Assembly: GCF_022815605.1 (NCBI RefSeq)
Contig: NZ_JALGRP010000002.1
Coordinates: forward strand, 1 to 64,000
DNA from: Microbacterium sp. VKM Ac-2923
Lineage (GTDB): Bacteria; Actinomycetota; Actinomycetes; Actinomycetales; Microbacteriaceae
Direction: 5' to 3'
Length of the DNA: 64,000 nucleotides
Program-made: the position numbers and the translations under genes
Notes under the pieces: model-generated
Databases searched by the model: none
Told to the model about the DNA's origin: nothing
Seen by the model: the letters and a program-made list of their open reading frames with translations, nothing else
Part shown: in pieces, positions 36,067 through 44,651 of the stretch
Layout: the number at the start of each line of letters is the position of its first letter
Numbering within the stretch: the first letter of the stretch is position 1

Positions 36067-37586
36067 GCGCCCGCCCCCTGACGCAGGTACAGCGCGCGTC
36101 CGACGTCGTCGAGCTGCAACCGGTCGTGGCCGGCGATGTCCGCGACTGTCCACGCGACGCGCAGCAGTCGGTCGTAGCCGCGGAGCGTCAACGCGCCGCG
36201 GCGCAGCGCCACGTCGAGCGGCCGGATGACCTCGGCGGGCGGGGCGGCCGGGCCCCGTAACCACGTGCCGGGAACGTCGGCGTTGCGACGCCATGGCGTC
36301 GATGACCACCGACGCGCGGCGCGGTCCCTTGCCTCGGCGACACGGCGGCGCGCCTCGGCGGAGGTGACGATGCGTGCGTCCACTTCTTGCCGGGCCGACG
36401 AGACCCGCTGCAACCGGAGATCGATGTCGATCCGGTCGAGAAGCGGACCGGAGAGGCGGCGCGTGTACCGGCGGATGGCCTGCGGTGCGCACTCGCACAG
36501 ACCTCCCACCACGCCGTACTGACCGCAGGGGCAGGGGTTGGTTGCGACGACGAGCTGGAACCGAGCGGGATAGGTCGCCGCAACACCCGAGCGATGCACC
36601 TGGATCATGCCGCTTTCGAGAGGCTGTCGCAGCGCGTCCAGAACAGATGCGGGGAACTCACCCCCCTCGTCCAGGAAGAGCACCCCGTCGCTCGCCCGGG
36701 CGATGGCGCCCGGACGCACGATGCCCGAACCCCCGCCGATGAGCGCCGCCGCCGTTGCGCCGTGATGAGGGCTCTCGAACGGCGGCGTGCGCGAGAGCCG
36801 CGTCACGGCATCGCCCGCGAGCGAGCGGACCGAGGCGACCGACAGGGCCGCCTCGTCGTCGAGCGGCGGAAGGATGCCGGGGAGCCGGCGCGCGAGCATG
36901 GTCTTGCCCGCGCCGGGCGGCCCGCTCATGAGGATGTGGTGCCCGCCCGCAGCCGCGACGACGAGGGCATCGACGGCCTCGGGCTGTCCGACGACATCGG
37001 CGAGGTCGAGCGGTGCGTCCTCGATGTCGACGCTCGAGGGGGCCTCGACCGCGGCGAGCTCGATCGCATCGCTGCTCCCCCCGTGCCACCGCACGACCTC
37101 GGCGAGGCACACGGCGGCGAACACCTCGACGCCGTCCACGAGCCGGGCTTCCGCGGCGTTGCCCGCCGGGACCACGACCCGTCCGTGTCCGGCGCGCTGC
37201 GCGGCGACCACCGCGGGAAGGACTCCGGGCACCGGCCGCAGCCGCCCGTCGAGCCCGAGTTCGCCGATGTGGACCGTCGTCGCGACGCGGGCGGCATCCA
37301 TCCGGACCGAGGTCGCCAGCGCGGCGATCGCGATCGCCACATCGAATCCAGAGCCACGCTTGGGCAGACTCGCCGGCGAGAGGTTGACGGTGATCCGTCG
37401 CTTGGGCAGATCGAGACCGCGGTTCGTGCACGCGTTGCGCACACGCCGTCCGGCCTCGCCGAGGGCCTTGTCGGGCAGGCCGATGATGGAGAACTCCGGC
37501 GTCTGCGACGAGACGTCGGCCTCCACCTCGACGAGATCTCCGCGCAGCCCCGTGAGGGCCACGGCCCAGGTGCGTGCGACGGTCAC
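36063..37586 (-). CDS. comM: ComM/YifB family AAA+ Mg-chelatase-like ATPase
   Basis: ComM is a hexameric helicase that promotes branch migration during integration of transforming DNA. The 507-residue protein has the ChlI-like N-terminal domain (FSIIGLPDKALGEAGRRVRNA, VNLSPASLPKRGSGFDVAIA), the AAA+ core with Walker A SGPPGAGKTMLARRLP, Walker B GVLFLDEGGEF and a cysteine site NPCPCGQYG ... CECAP, and the C-terminal helical lid. The GTG start overlaps the yraN stop by GTGA and the stop overlaps dprA. Confidence 0.94.
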   Translation of the reverse strand: MTVARTWAVALTGLRGDLVEVEADVSSQTPEFSIIGLPDKALGEAGRRVRNACTNRGLDLPKRRITVNLSPASLPKRGSGFDVAIAIAALATSVRMDAARVATTVHIGELGLDGRLRPVPGVLPAVVAAQRAGHGRVVVPAGNAAEARLVDGVEVFAAVCLAEVVRWHGGSSDAIELAAVEAPSSVDIEDAPLDLADVVGQPEAVDALVVAAAGGHHILMSGPPGAGKTMLARRLPGILPPLDDEAALSVASVRSLAGDAVTRLSRTPPFESPHHGATAAALIGGGSGIVRPGAIARASDGVLFLDEGGEFPASVLDALRQPLESGMIQVHRSGVAATYPARFQLVVATNPCPCGQYGVVGGLCECAPQAIRRYTRRLSGPLLDRIDIDLRLQRVSSARQEVDARIVTSAEARRRVAEARDRAARRWSSTPWRRNADVPGTWLRGPAAPPAEVIRPLDVALRRGALTLRGYDRLLRVAWTVADIAGHDRLQLDDVGRALYLRQGAGA

Positions 37587-37945
37587 AGGGCGTCCTCGAG
37601 GTGCTCGAGTCGGGCCGTAGCCGGATCTCCCCCGGTCAGGCCGATCGCATCCACACGTAGTCGCCGCCCCCGCGCGGCATCGGGATGCGCGGCGATCCAC
37701 GCCATCGCCAACCGCCAGAGACGCGTCGCCTTGCGCTTGTCGATCGCCTCGAAGGGGTGCCCGAAGTCCTCGCTGCGCCGGGTCTTCACCTCGACGACGA
37801 CGAGCGTGCCCTCCCGCTCGGCGACGATGTCGATCTCACCCTGGGGGCATCGCCAATTGCGGGCGATGATTCGGTAGCCGTCACCCGTCAGATAGGCGAC
37901 GGCGCGGTCTTCCCCGGCTCGGCCGAGGTCGTCTTTCGCTGCCAT
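37583..37945 (-). CDS. YraN family (UPF0102) endonuclease-like protein
   Basis: A 120-residue protein with a PD-(D/E)xK nuclease fold: LGRAGEDRAVAYL, QGEIDIVAEREGTLVVVEVKTRRS (Asp, Glu and Lys of the active site), then FEAIDKRKATRLWRLA. The family's function is not settled; the constant link to comM and dprA suggests DNA processing. It begins the three-gene yraN-comM-dprA unit. Confidence 0.9.
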   Translation of the reverse strand: MAAKDDLGRAGEDRAVAYLTGDGYRIIARNWRCPQGEIDIVAEREGTLVVVEVKTRRSEDFGHPFEAIDKRKATRLWRLAMAWIAAHPDAARGRRLRVDAIGLTGGDPATARLEHLEDAL

Positions 37946-38037
37946 ACCCGAGAGGGTCGCACCGGGATCGCCCGGCCCGTCGGGCGAGAGGAATCATCCG
38001 TGGACAGGGAGCGTGATCAGCCCCCTGGGGAGGAACC

Positions 38038-38361
38038 TCAGTTGTCGAGTGACAGCTCGTCGGGCAGCTGGAAGTCGTGCCGCGACAGCTCTTCGACGTT
38101 GACGTCCTTGAACGTCAGCACCCGTACCGACTTCACGAACCGGTCGGCGCGATAGATGTCCCACACCCACACATCGGTCATGGAGATCTCGAAGTAGAAG
38201 TCGTGCTCGGTGTCGCGGCGCACGACGTTGACGTCGTTCGCGAGATAGAACCGACGCTCGGTCTCGATCACGTAAGTGAACTGGCGCACGACATCGCGGT
38301 ACTCGCGGTACAGGGCCAGCTCGAGTTCGCGGTCGTAGTCCTCGAAGACGTCGTCATCCAT
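38038..38361 (-). CDS. DUF2469 family protein
   Basis: A 107-residue acidic, aromatic-rich cytoplasmic protein of the actinobacterial DUF2469 family, starting MDDDVFEDYDRELELALYRE and containing ETERRFYLANDVNVV and DVWVWDIYRADRFV. Its function is unknown. It is usually found between rnhB and yraN, as here. TAGGAT lies nine bases upstream of the ATG, so the leader is only two or three bases long. The C-terminus ends in a short acidic tail. Confidence 0.9.
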   Translation of the reverse strand: MDDDVFEDYDRELELALYREYRDVVRQFTYVIETERRFYLANDVNVVRRDTEHDFYFEISMTDVWVWDIYRADRFVKSVRVLTFKDVNVEELSRHDFQLPDELSLDN

Positions 38362-38475
38362 GGTCTTCCCATCCTAGGTGCGCGTCACCGCGCGGGCCGC
38401 ACGGGGGCGCCCGCCCGGGCGCGTCCCCACGGCCGCCGCGCGCAACGTTCGCGCCACACCACCGCACGCCGGCCG

Positions 38476-38637
38476 CGTCCCACCGTCGGCCGGCGCCGCC
38501 TCCGCCCCACCGTCCGTCGCCGCGGCACCCGTCCCACCGCCGGCCGGCGCCGCCTCCGCCCCACCGTCCGTCGCCGCGGCACCTGCCCCACCGTCGGTCG
38601 CCGCCGCCTCCGCCCCACCGTCGGCCGCCCGGTCGGA
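38476..38637. repeat. Three-copy 54-bp minisatellite between DUF2469 and rnhB
   Basis: Units start at 38476, 38530 and 38584; the first two are nearly identical and the third has drifted. The half unit (CCGCCTCCGCCCCACCGTC) also repeats, so the array is a nested short repeat. It lies in the 305-base gap 38362-38666. The period of 54 keeps all frames open and creates Ala/Pro-rich and Arg-rich ORFs on the two strands, which I take as by-products rather than genes. Confidence 0.85.
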
Positions 38638-38666
38638 ACGGAGCGACTGCCGCAGCCGTCGCCCGG

Positions 38667-39320
38667 TCAGAACAGGGTCGGAGCAGCCGCGATCGCCCAG
38701 GAGTGCCGGTGATGCACGCTCATGCCGTGCGCGGTGATCGCATCGCGGTGGTCGAGGCTCGCGTAGCCCTTGTTGCGCGCCCAGCCGTAGGCGGGAAGGT
38801 CGTCGTGCAGCCCGGTCATGAGCGTATCGCGCGCGACCTTGGCGATCACGGATGCCGCGGCGGCGCTCGCGCAGTCGCGATCGGCCTTGATGATGGGTCT
38901 GACGGTCAGACCGGACTCGCCCGCCGGGGTGATGTAGTCATGGTTGCCGTCGAGGATCACGAGCGCCTCCTCGGGCACGACACCGTGCGCCCGCAGGTCG
39001 GCGATGGCCCGGACGGCGGCGAGACCGAGGGCGCGGATGATGCCGATCTCGTCGATCTCGACGGAGCTCGCCCACCCCACGGCACTGTGCTGCACGAAGG
39101 CCGCGGCCCGCGCCGCCACCTCGGGCCGGCGCGCCTCGGGCACCAACTTGGAGTCCCGCAGGCCCACCGGCACCCGCTTGCGCGAGCGCGCCGGATCGAT
39201 GACCGCCGCCCCGACCGCCACCGGCCCGGCCAGTGCACCGCGACCGACCTCGTCGCACGCGATCACGATCGCGTGCTCCTTCAGCACGCGACGCTCGAGG
39301 GTGAGGGTGGGCTCGATCAC
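38667..39320 (-). CDS. rnhB: Ribonuclease HII
   Basis: RNase HII removes RNA from RNA-DNA hybrids and single misincorporated ribonucleotides. The 217-residue protein has the active-site DEVGRGALAGP (Asp and Glu at 23-24), the third acid in LVILDGNHDYI and fourth in IKADRDCASAAAASVIAKV, with the C-terminal GYASLDHRDAI. The GTG start overlaps the lepB stop by GTGA, so it is coupled to lepB. Confidence 0.95.
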   Translation of the reverse strand: MIEPTLTLERRVLKEHAIVIACDEVGRGALAGPVAVGAAVIDPARSRKRVPVGLRDSKLVPEARRPEVAARAAAFVQHSAVGWASSVEIDEIGIIRALGLAAVRAIADLRAHGVVPEEALVILDGNHDYITPAGESGLTVRPIIKADRDCASAAAASVIAKVARDTLMTGLHDDLPAYGWARNKGYASLDHRDAITAHGMSVHHRHSWAIAAAPTLF

Positions 39321-40066
39321 GGCGCGCCCGGAGCGGGAACCCCCGCGAACACCTCGTGATGGAAGTCGATCAGACCGAAGCGCGTGAACGGCCAGGTGAT
39401 GAGGAAGGCACGCCCCACCACGTTGTCGACCGGCACGAAACCCTGGCTCGGCTGATCCTGGTTGAATCGGGAGTCGCGCGAGCTGTTGCGGTTGTCACCG
39501 AGCACCCAGAGCGACCCATCGGGCACCGTGACGTCGTACGGCACCGGGTCGGGCGCGGTGGCCCCCGGGGCGAGGCGCACGTAGCTCTCGTCGAGCGGCA
39601 CGCCGTTCACGGTCGTCTGCCCGAGCGCGTTGCAGCAGACGACGTGATCCCCCGACGTGCCGATGACGCGCTTGATGAGGTGGTCGTCACTGTCGGGGGC
39701 TGAGAGGCCGAAGAGGGAGAGCACCCAATCTGCCCCCTCGACCACCGGCGAACGCTCCTCGACGGGCTTCGAGGGGAGCCAGCCGCCCGGGTCGCGGAAG
39801 ACGACGATGTCACCGCGGGAGTACTCGCCGAAACGGGGGGTCAGTTCGTCGACGAGGATGCGGTCCTTGATCAGGAGTGTGTTCTCCATCGACGCCGACG
39901 GGATGTAGAACGAGCGCACGACGAAGGTTTTGACCAGGAACGACACCAGCAGGGCGATCGCGATGATGACGACCAGGTCGCGGAGGAAGGCGCCCCATCC
40001 GCGGCGGCGCCGCTCGGTCGATGCGGATGCCGTGGCATCCGGGGTCGAGGCGGTCTGGTCGCTCAT
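39317..40066 (-). CDS. lepB: Type I signal peptidase
   Basis: LepB cleaves signal peptides of exported proteins. The 249-residue protein has a short cytoplasmic N-terminus rich in Arg (residues 17-23), one membrane segment (~30-50) and the outside catalytic domain: nucleophile Ser59 in YIPSASMENTL and general base Lys132 in HLIKRVIGTSGD, then the box E motif VLGDNRNSSRDSR. Two adjacent cysteines (VVCCNALG) follow. The ATG at 40066 has AAGGA five bases upstream; longer in-frame ORF rejected. It pairs with rnhB downstream. Confidence 0.95.
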   Translation of the reverse strand: MSDQTASTPDATASASTERRRRGWGAFLRDLVVIIAIALLVSFLVKTFVVRSFYIPSASMENTLLIKDRILVDELTPRFGEYSRGDIVVFRDPGGWLPSKPVEERSPVVEGADWVLSLFGLSAPDSDDHLIKRVIGTSGDHVVCCNALGQTTVNGVPLDESYVRLAPGATAPDPVPYDVTVPDGSLWVLGDNRNSSRDSRFNQDQPSQGFVPVDNVVGRAFLITWPFTRFGLIDFHHEVFAGVPAPGAP

Positions 40067-40165
40067 GTGTTCCTTCACCGGGTTCGTCGCACGCCGAGCG
40101 AACCGCACAGACCAGGGTCGCACACCCCCGCACCGCACGGTGACCGCGCCGCCCGCGAAAACGCC

Positions 40166-40198
40166 GAACGCCCCATGGGTGAAACCCACGGGGCGTTC
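40166..40198 (-). terminator. rplS terminator
   Basis: GAACGCCCCATGGGT (40166-40180) pairs with 40184-40198 over 15 positions with one mismatch, and on the minus strand GGCGTTTTC follows, giving a T4 tract. It lies 13 bases past the rplS stop. Confidence 0.85.
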
Positions 40199-40210
40199 CA
40201 GAGAGCGGAC

Positions 40211-40558
40211 TCAGCGGTCGCGCTTCTCCTTGATCTTGGCCTTCTTGCCGCGGAGGGCACGGAGGTAGTAGAGCTTGGCGCGACGAACGTCACCGCGGGT
40301 GACGACCTCGATGTGGTCGATCACGGGGCTGTGGACCGGGAAGGTACGCTCGACGCCGACCTGGAAGCTGACCTTGCGGACGCAGAAGGTCTCGCGGACG
40401 CCATCGCCCGAACGGCCGATGACGACGCCCTGGAAGATCTGGATACGCGAGCGGGAGCCTTCGGTGATGTTCACGTGCACCTTGACGGTGTCGCCGGGAG
40501 CGAAGACGGGGATGTCGGAGCGGAGCGAAGCCGCATCGACGGAGTCGAGGATCTGCAT
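40211..40558 (-). CDS. rplS: 50S ribosomal protein bL19
   Basis: bL19 sits at the 30S-50S interface. The 115-residue protein matches the family end to end: [45 protein letters not shown], and the basic tail [19 protein letters not shown] chose the ATG at 40558, since AGGAAG lies nine bases upstream; a GTG three codons earlier is too close to that site. It is not joined to the rpsP-trmD operon, which lies 1.8 kb away beyond map. Confidence 0.97.
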   Translation of the reverse strand: MQILDSVDAASLRSDIPVFAPGDTVKVHVNITEGSRSRIQIFQGVVIGRSGDGVRETFCVRKVSFQVGVERTFPVHSPVIDHIEVVTRGDVRRAKLYYLRALRGKKAKIKEKRDR

Positions 40559-40739
40559 GATCGTCACTTCCTGCGACCGCCACAGGTCGATCGCACGATA
40601 AAGGGGAAAAGGATGAGGCGTGCCCGAGGCCGCGGATGCGACGTGACTCCCCTGAGGCAGAGCCGGTCAGGGCACAAGTGCCTATTCTGCCACGCCGGGC
40701 CCGCGCAGCCAAAACGGTGGGCGACCGCACGGAGAGGTC

Positions 40740-41231
40740 TCAGCCAGGGCGGCGATTCTCCGGCACGACGATGACCTCGCCCGCGACGGGCGGCTGCGTG
40801 CGCTCCCGCGTCGGCGGAATGTAGGCCGTGCCGTCGGAGGTGTGCAGCACCGTCACGGCGCCGCGCGCCTCGTTCCACAGCTGTGCCAGCGACGACCAGA
40901 ACAGCAGCAACGCGCCCACGATCGACAGCACGAGTAACGGAAAGAACACCCGCGAGTCGAATACTCCGAGCGCGACGATCACGAGGTGCCAGACGCCCAG
41001 ACCCGCGACGTCGCGCCACGACACCGCTCGGCTCTCGCGGACACTCGTGCGGGCACGGATCACCAGCGACAGCAAGAGCTGGGACACGAAGACCGCGGGC
41101 ACGGCGACGAACAGCCACAGCAGTGCCCAGCCGCTGCCTCCGGAGAACACGATCCAGCCGACGAAGAGCCACAGCGGCAACACGAAGGCGGCCGGGAACA
41201 ACCAGCGGAGGAACAATCGGCGCAGCACCAT
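40740..41231 (-). CDS. Small integral membrane protein of unknown function
   Basis: A 163-residue protein with four predicted membrane segments at residues ~9-30, 34-57, 80-98 and 98-118, and a hydrophilic C-terminal tail of about 45 residues ending VVPENRRPG. I do not recognise a family; similar actinobacterial proteins are often mislabelled as permeases. TAACAT lies six bases before the ATG on the minus strand, so it is likely leaderless. It sits alone between rplS and the divergent map gene. Confidence 0.7.
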   Translation of the reverse strand: MVLRRLFLRWLFPAAFVLPLWLFVGWIVFSGGSGWALLWLFVAVPAVFVSQLLLSLVIRARTSVRESRAVSWRDVAGLGVWHLVIVALGVFDSRVFFPLLVLSIVGALLLFWSSLAQLWNEARGAVTVLHTSDGTAYIPPTRERTQPPVAGEVIVVPENRRPG

Positions 41232-41237
41232 GAGGCG

Positions 41238-41243
41238 ATGTTA
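41238..41243 (-). promoter_or_regulatory. -10 box for leaderless membrane-protein mRNA
   Basis: TAACAT on the minus strand, six bases, then the ATG at 41231. Confidence 0.5.
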
Positions 41244-41356
41244 AGGCCGGTCGATGTGCGGCGCCTTTGAGAATCCTCTGGCCCGTCGGGATGCCGCGGT
41301 ACCCGGGCATCCGGCATCCATCGGAGACAATGGAGGTTCGACGAAAGGATCCCACC

Positions 41357-42139
41357 ATGATCGAACTGCGCACCCCGGCCGAGATCGACGCGATGCGGCC
41401 CGCCGGCCGTTTCGTCGCTGAGGTGCTGGCCACGCTGCGCGACGAGACCAAGGTGGGAACGAACCTGCTGCACCTCGATCGTCGGGCTCACGACATGATC
41501 CGCGCGGCCGGCGCGGAGTCGTGCTACATCGACTACCACCCGTCGTTCGGCGCGAGCCCGTTCGGCAAGGTGCTGTGCACCTCCATCAACGACGCGGTGC
41601 TGCACGGCCTCCCCCACGACTACGTGCTGCGCGACGGCGACCTCGTCTCTCTCGACTTCGCCGCCTCCGTCGACGGGTGGGTCGCCGACTCGGCGGTCTC
41701 GTTCGTGGTCGGCACCGCGCGCGACGAAGACCTCGCCCTCATCGACACCACTCAGCGGGCTCTCGCCGCGGCCATCGACCACGCCACGGTCGGCAACAAG
41801 ATCGGCGACATCTCCGCCGCCATCGCCGCGGTCGCTCACGCTCGAGACCTGAAGATCAATACCGACTTCGGCGGTCACGGCGTCGGTCGCACCATGCACG
41901 GCGACCCCCACGTCGCCAACGACGGCAAGGCGGGGCGGGGTTATCCGCTCCGCGCGGGACTCGTGGTCGCTCTCGAGCCGTGGTTCCTCCACACCACCGA
42001 CCGGCTCGTTACCGACCCCGACGGGTGGACTCTGCGCAGCGCCGACGGCTCGCGCGGATCGCACTCCGAGCACACGGTCGCGATCACGCCCGAGGGGCCG
42101 ATCGTGCTCACCGACCGGTCGTTCCTCGGCGTCGACTGA
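41357..42139 (+). CDS. map: Methionine aminopeptidase, type I
   Basis: Map removes the initiator methionine from nascent proteins. The 260-residue enzyme has all five metal ligands: two Asp in SLDFAASVDGWVADSA, His in FGGHGVGRTMHG, Glu in VALEPWFL and Glu in GSHSEHTVAI. The ATG at 41357 is preceded by AAAGGA eight bases upstream. It is a lone plus-strand gene, convergent with trmD, and is followed by a hairpin terminator. Confidence 0.95.
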   Translation: MIELRTPAEIDAMRPAGRFVAEVLATLRDETKVGTNLLHLDRRAHDMIRAAGAESCYIDYHPSFGASPFGKVLCTSINDAVLHGLPHDYVLRDGDLVSLDFAASVDGWVADSAVSFVVGTARDEDLALIDTTQRALAAAIDHATVGNKIGDISAAIAAVAHARDLKINTDFGGHGVGRTMHGDPHVANDGKAGRGYPLRAGLVVALEPWFLHTTDRLVTDPDGWTLRSADGSRGSHSEHTVAITPEGPIVLTDRSFLGVD

Positions 42140-42149
42140 CGAAGATCAG

Positions 42150-42180
42150 CGGATGCCGCGGCCCCGGGTCGCGGCATCCG
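42150..42180 (+). terminator. map terminator with an inverted GGATGCC pair
   Basis: CGGATGCCGCG (42150-42160) pairs exactly with CGCGGCATCCG (42170-42180) around a 9-base loop, 11 bases past the map stop. Confidence 0.75.
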
Positions 42181-42189
42181 GCACGTCCA

Positions 42190-42260
42190 GCCCGCCTTGG
42201 CTCCACGGAAGCTCGCAGAAACGCAGGTCCCTCGCAGAATCCGCGCTGACCAATGCGAGA
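42190..42260. repeat. Degenerate copies of the GATTCGCGCGACC-type repeat, map/trmD gap
   Basis: In the 228-base gap between map and trmD, the minus strand reads GCGGATTCTGCGAGGGACC and, about 20 bases on, GCGTTTCTGCGAG. Both resemble the 18-bp unit of the dinB-gatB array. I see no gene here; the rest of the gap is unremarkable apart from a GGATGCC at 42311. Confidence 0.45.
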
Positions 42261-42367
42261 TCCTTCCCCTTCTCCGAGCCCGAGGGACGTGCGGTCACGC
42301 CACAGATCCTGGATGCCGCAGCCTCGGCGCCCGAGCCGACCGACACGTCAGCTGATCAGCTCGAGCG

Positions 42368-43057
42368 TCAGTCGGGAAGCAGGTCGGGGCGCCGCTCGCG
42401 AGTGCGCACGAGCTGCTGCTCGTGCCGCCACGTCGCCACCGCACCGTGATTGCCGCTCAGCAGCACCGGCGGCACCTCGCGTTCGCGCCAGACGGCGGGT
42501 TTGGTGAACGACGGGTACTCCAGCAACCCGTCTTCGTGGGACTCTTCGACGAGGCTCTCCGGGTTGCCGACGACGCCCGGGATGAGTCGCCCGATCGCCT
42601 CGACCATCGCCATGACGGCGACCTCTCCCCCATTGAGGACATAGTCGCCGAGGCTGATGAGCCGGACGTCGCCCAGCTCGGCGGCGTAGTCGAATACGCG
42701 CTCGTCGATGCCCTCGTAGCGTCCGCATCCGAACACGAGGTGGGGAGCGGTCGAGAGCTCGCGGGCGATGGCCTGGGTGAAGCGCTCACCCGCGGGCGAG
42801 GGGAAGACGATCACCGGCCGCTGGGCGGCGTCGCGGGTCACGGTGTCGAGCGCCTCACCCCAGGGTTCGGGTTTCATCACCATGCCGGCACCGCCGCCGT
42901 ACGGCGTGTCGTCGACCGTGCGGTGACGGTCGTACGTGTACTCGCGAAGGTCGTGAACGCGTACGTCGAGCAGACCACTCTGCCGCGCCTTGCCCAGGAG
43001 CGACACCTCGAGGGCGTCGAAGATCGTGGGGAAGATCGACACGATGTCGATGCGCAC
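42368..43057 (-). CDS. trmD: tRNA (guanine-N1)-methyltransferase
   Basis: TrmD methylates G37 of tRNAs reading CNN codons, preventing frameshifts. The 229-residue protein has the trefoil-knot SPOUT motifs: [71 protein letters not shown] and [21 protein letters not shown]. The GTG start comes one base after the rimM stop; a longer in-frame ORF lies inside rimM. Last gene of the rpsP-KH-rimM-trmD unit, convergent with map. Confidence 0.96.
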   Translation of the reverse strand: MRIDIVSIFPTIFDALEVSLLGKARQSGLLDVRVHDLREYTYDRHRTVDDTPYGGGAGMVMKPEPWGEALDTVTRDAAQRPVIVFPSPAGERFTQAIARELSTAPHLVFGCGRYEGIDERVFDYAAELGDVRLISLGDYVLNGGEVAVMAMVEAIGRLIPGVVGNPESLVEESHEDGLLEYPSFTKPAVWREREVPPVLLSGNHGAVATWRHEQQLVRTRERRPDLLPD

Positions 43058-43058
43058 G

Positions 43059-43766
43059 TCAGTCCTCGCGCGTGCGGCAGTCTGCGACGTCGGACTCTGC
43101 CGGGTCGGTGGGCACGGCCGCATCGGCGGGCTCGGCATCGCTCGCGGAGTCGGCCTCGTCGGCGAGGTCCGTGGGCTCGGGCTCATCGTCGGCCTCGGCG
43201 GGGAGCTCCTCGAAGAGCCCCGTCGGCGGAGTGACGACCACCCGTCCACCGGCGATGTCGACCTCGGGCACGATGGCGCTCACGAAGGGCACCAGCACCT
43301 CGCGGTCTTCGCCCGTGGGGCGCACGATCAAGAGGTCCTGCGCCGGGAAGTGATCGACCCGGGCGACCCGGCCGATGACGGCACCGTCGCGCACGACCTC
43401 GAGACCGACCAGCTGGTGGTCGTACCAGGCGTCGTCCTCGGCGGGAGCGGCCTCGGCGTCCTGGTCGATCCAGAGGATCGCCTTGACGAGTGCCTCGGCG
43501 GCGTTGCGGTCGTCGACGCCCTCGAAGAAGACGACGGGGTGGGAGTTCATCCAGCGGAACTCGCGGACCGTCAGCTCACGGCCGTGCCACGGCGAGGACT
43601 CCGGAACCTGAAGGGTGAAAGAATTTCCCGCGACGAAGCGTCCGTCGGGGTCGTCGGTGTACAACTCGAGCTTGAACGCGCCTTTGAGCCCGTGGGCCTT
43701 GACGAGCCGTCCGACGCGGAGCTGAGCTTTGGCGGGCTGAGGGCCCGCGTTGTCGCCGGCCGACAT
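43059..43766 (-). CDS. rimM: 16S rRNA processing protein RimM with an acidic tail
   Basis: RimM helps mature the 30S head together with uS19. The first ~175 residues are standard ([45 protein letters not shown], and the PRC-barrel part [18 protein letters not shown] ... [14 protein letters not shown]). A tail of about 55 Asp/Glu/Ala/Pro-rich residues follows, unusual for the family but seen also in uS2 and bS16 here. The ATG overlaps the KH-protein stop by one base (TGATG). Confidence 0.94.
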   Translation of the reverse strand: MSAGDNAGPQPAKAQLRVGRLVKAHGLKGAFKLELYTDDPDGRFVAGNSFTLQVPESSPWHGRELTVREFRWMNSHPVVFFEGVDDRNAAEALVKAILWIDQDAEAAPAEDDAWYDHQLVGLEVVRDGAVIGRVARVDHFPAQDLLIVRPTGEDREVLVPFVSAIVPEVDIAGGRVVVTPPTGLFEELPAEADDEPEPTDLADEADSASDAEPADAAVPTDPAESDVADCRTRED

Positions 43767-43996
43767 CAGTCGTCGGCGACGTCGACGCGCACGCGGCGGC
43801 CGTCGGCGAGAGCGGTGATGAGCGTGCGCAGCGCCTTGGCGGTGCGTCCGCCGCGCCCGATCACGCGACCCCGGTCATCGGGGTGCACGCGAACCTCCAG
43901 CACATCTCCGCGGGGAGACGTGCTGGAACGGATGGTCACGGCGTCCGGGTGATCGACGATCCCCTTGACGACGTGTTCGAGCGCGGCAGACAGCAC
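43766..43996 (-). CDS. KH-domain RNA-binding protein (YlqC/KhpA type)
   Basis: A 76-residue single KH domain, with the RNA-binding GxxG loop in DRGRVIGRGGRTAKALRTLI. In Firmicutes this KhpA-type protein works with KhpB in cell-length control and RNA metabolism. It stands in its usual place between rpsP and rimM. The start is probably the GTG at 43996, six bases after the rpsP stop, relying on coupling because no ribosome site is seen; the next upstream codons lie within the rpsP stop region. Confidence 0.92.
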   Translation of the reverse strand: MLSAALEHVVKGIVDHPDAVTIRSSTSPRGDVLEVRVHPDDRGRVIGRGGRTAKALRTLITALADGRRVRVDVADD

Positions 43997-44001
43997 GAGG
44001 A

Positions 44002-44418
44002 TTACTCGGCCGAGGTCTCGGCGGCGTCGTCGGCGGAAGCCGAAGCCGGGGCCTCGTCGGCCTTCTTCTCGGCCTTGGGCTTGACGACCGACTTCTTCGA
44101 GGTGTCGGCCTCGAACGCGGCCTTGGGCTCGCGCACCTTGACGGTGGAGACGGCGTTCGCGTCGCCCTTGAACTTGCCCCAGTCGCCCGTGAGCTTGAGG
44201 ATGGCGGCGACCTGCTCGGTGGGCTGTGCGCCGACCGACAGCCAGTACTGCGCGCGCTCCGAGTCGACCTCGATGAACGAGGGCTCCTCGGTCGGGTGGT
44301 ACTTGCCGATCTCCTCGATGACACGACCGTCGCGCTTGGTGCGCGAGTCGGCGACGACGATGCGGTAGTAGGGCGCGCGGATCTTTCCGAGGCGCTTGAG
44401 ACGGATCTTGACAGCCAC
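44002..44418 (-). CDS. rpsP: 30S ribosomal protein bS16 with an extended tail
   Basis: The first ~85 residues are bS16 ([32 protein letters not shown] split over the start, [25 protein letters not shown]). The length is 138 against a usual 80-90, because a Lys/Ala/Glu-rich tail follows and ends in an acidic stretch ([11 protein letters not shown]). GTG start with AGGAG six to seven bases upstream. It heads rpsP-KH-rimM-trmD. Confidence 0.95.
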   Translation of the reverse strand: MAVKIRLKRLGKIRAPYYRIVVADSRTKRDGRVIEEIGKYHPTEEPSFIEVDSERAQYWLSVGAQPTEQVAAILKLTGDWGKFKGDANAVSTVKVREPKAAFEADTSKKSVVKPKAEKKADEAPASASADDAAETSAE

Positions 44419-44651
44419 GATGACTCCTGATGATGAAGATGAACGAACCGGACGCCTGGAGCGTGGGGTGCACACCCGGCGGAAGCTCAAAAGGGGGGAC
44501 CGCCACTGGATAGAGGGTCGAGTGGTGGGTCCGACCCTCTATTCTGCCAGATCCTTTCGACTCACCGTGACAGGCGAAGCGAAACGACACGGTTCGTCGC
44601 GCAGAGTAGCGGAGCGGCACCCGCCGAGAACGTCGTGTCAGACTGAGCCGC

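Noticed and set aside
38378..38737. Ala/Pro repeat ORFs on both strands over the minisatellite
   Set aside because: They owe their openness to a 54-bp repeat unit and have no start signals or conserved content.
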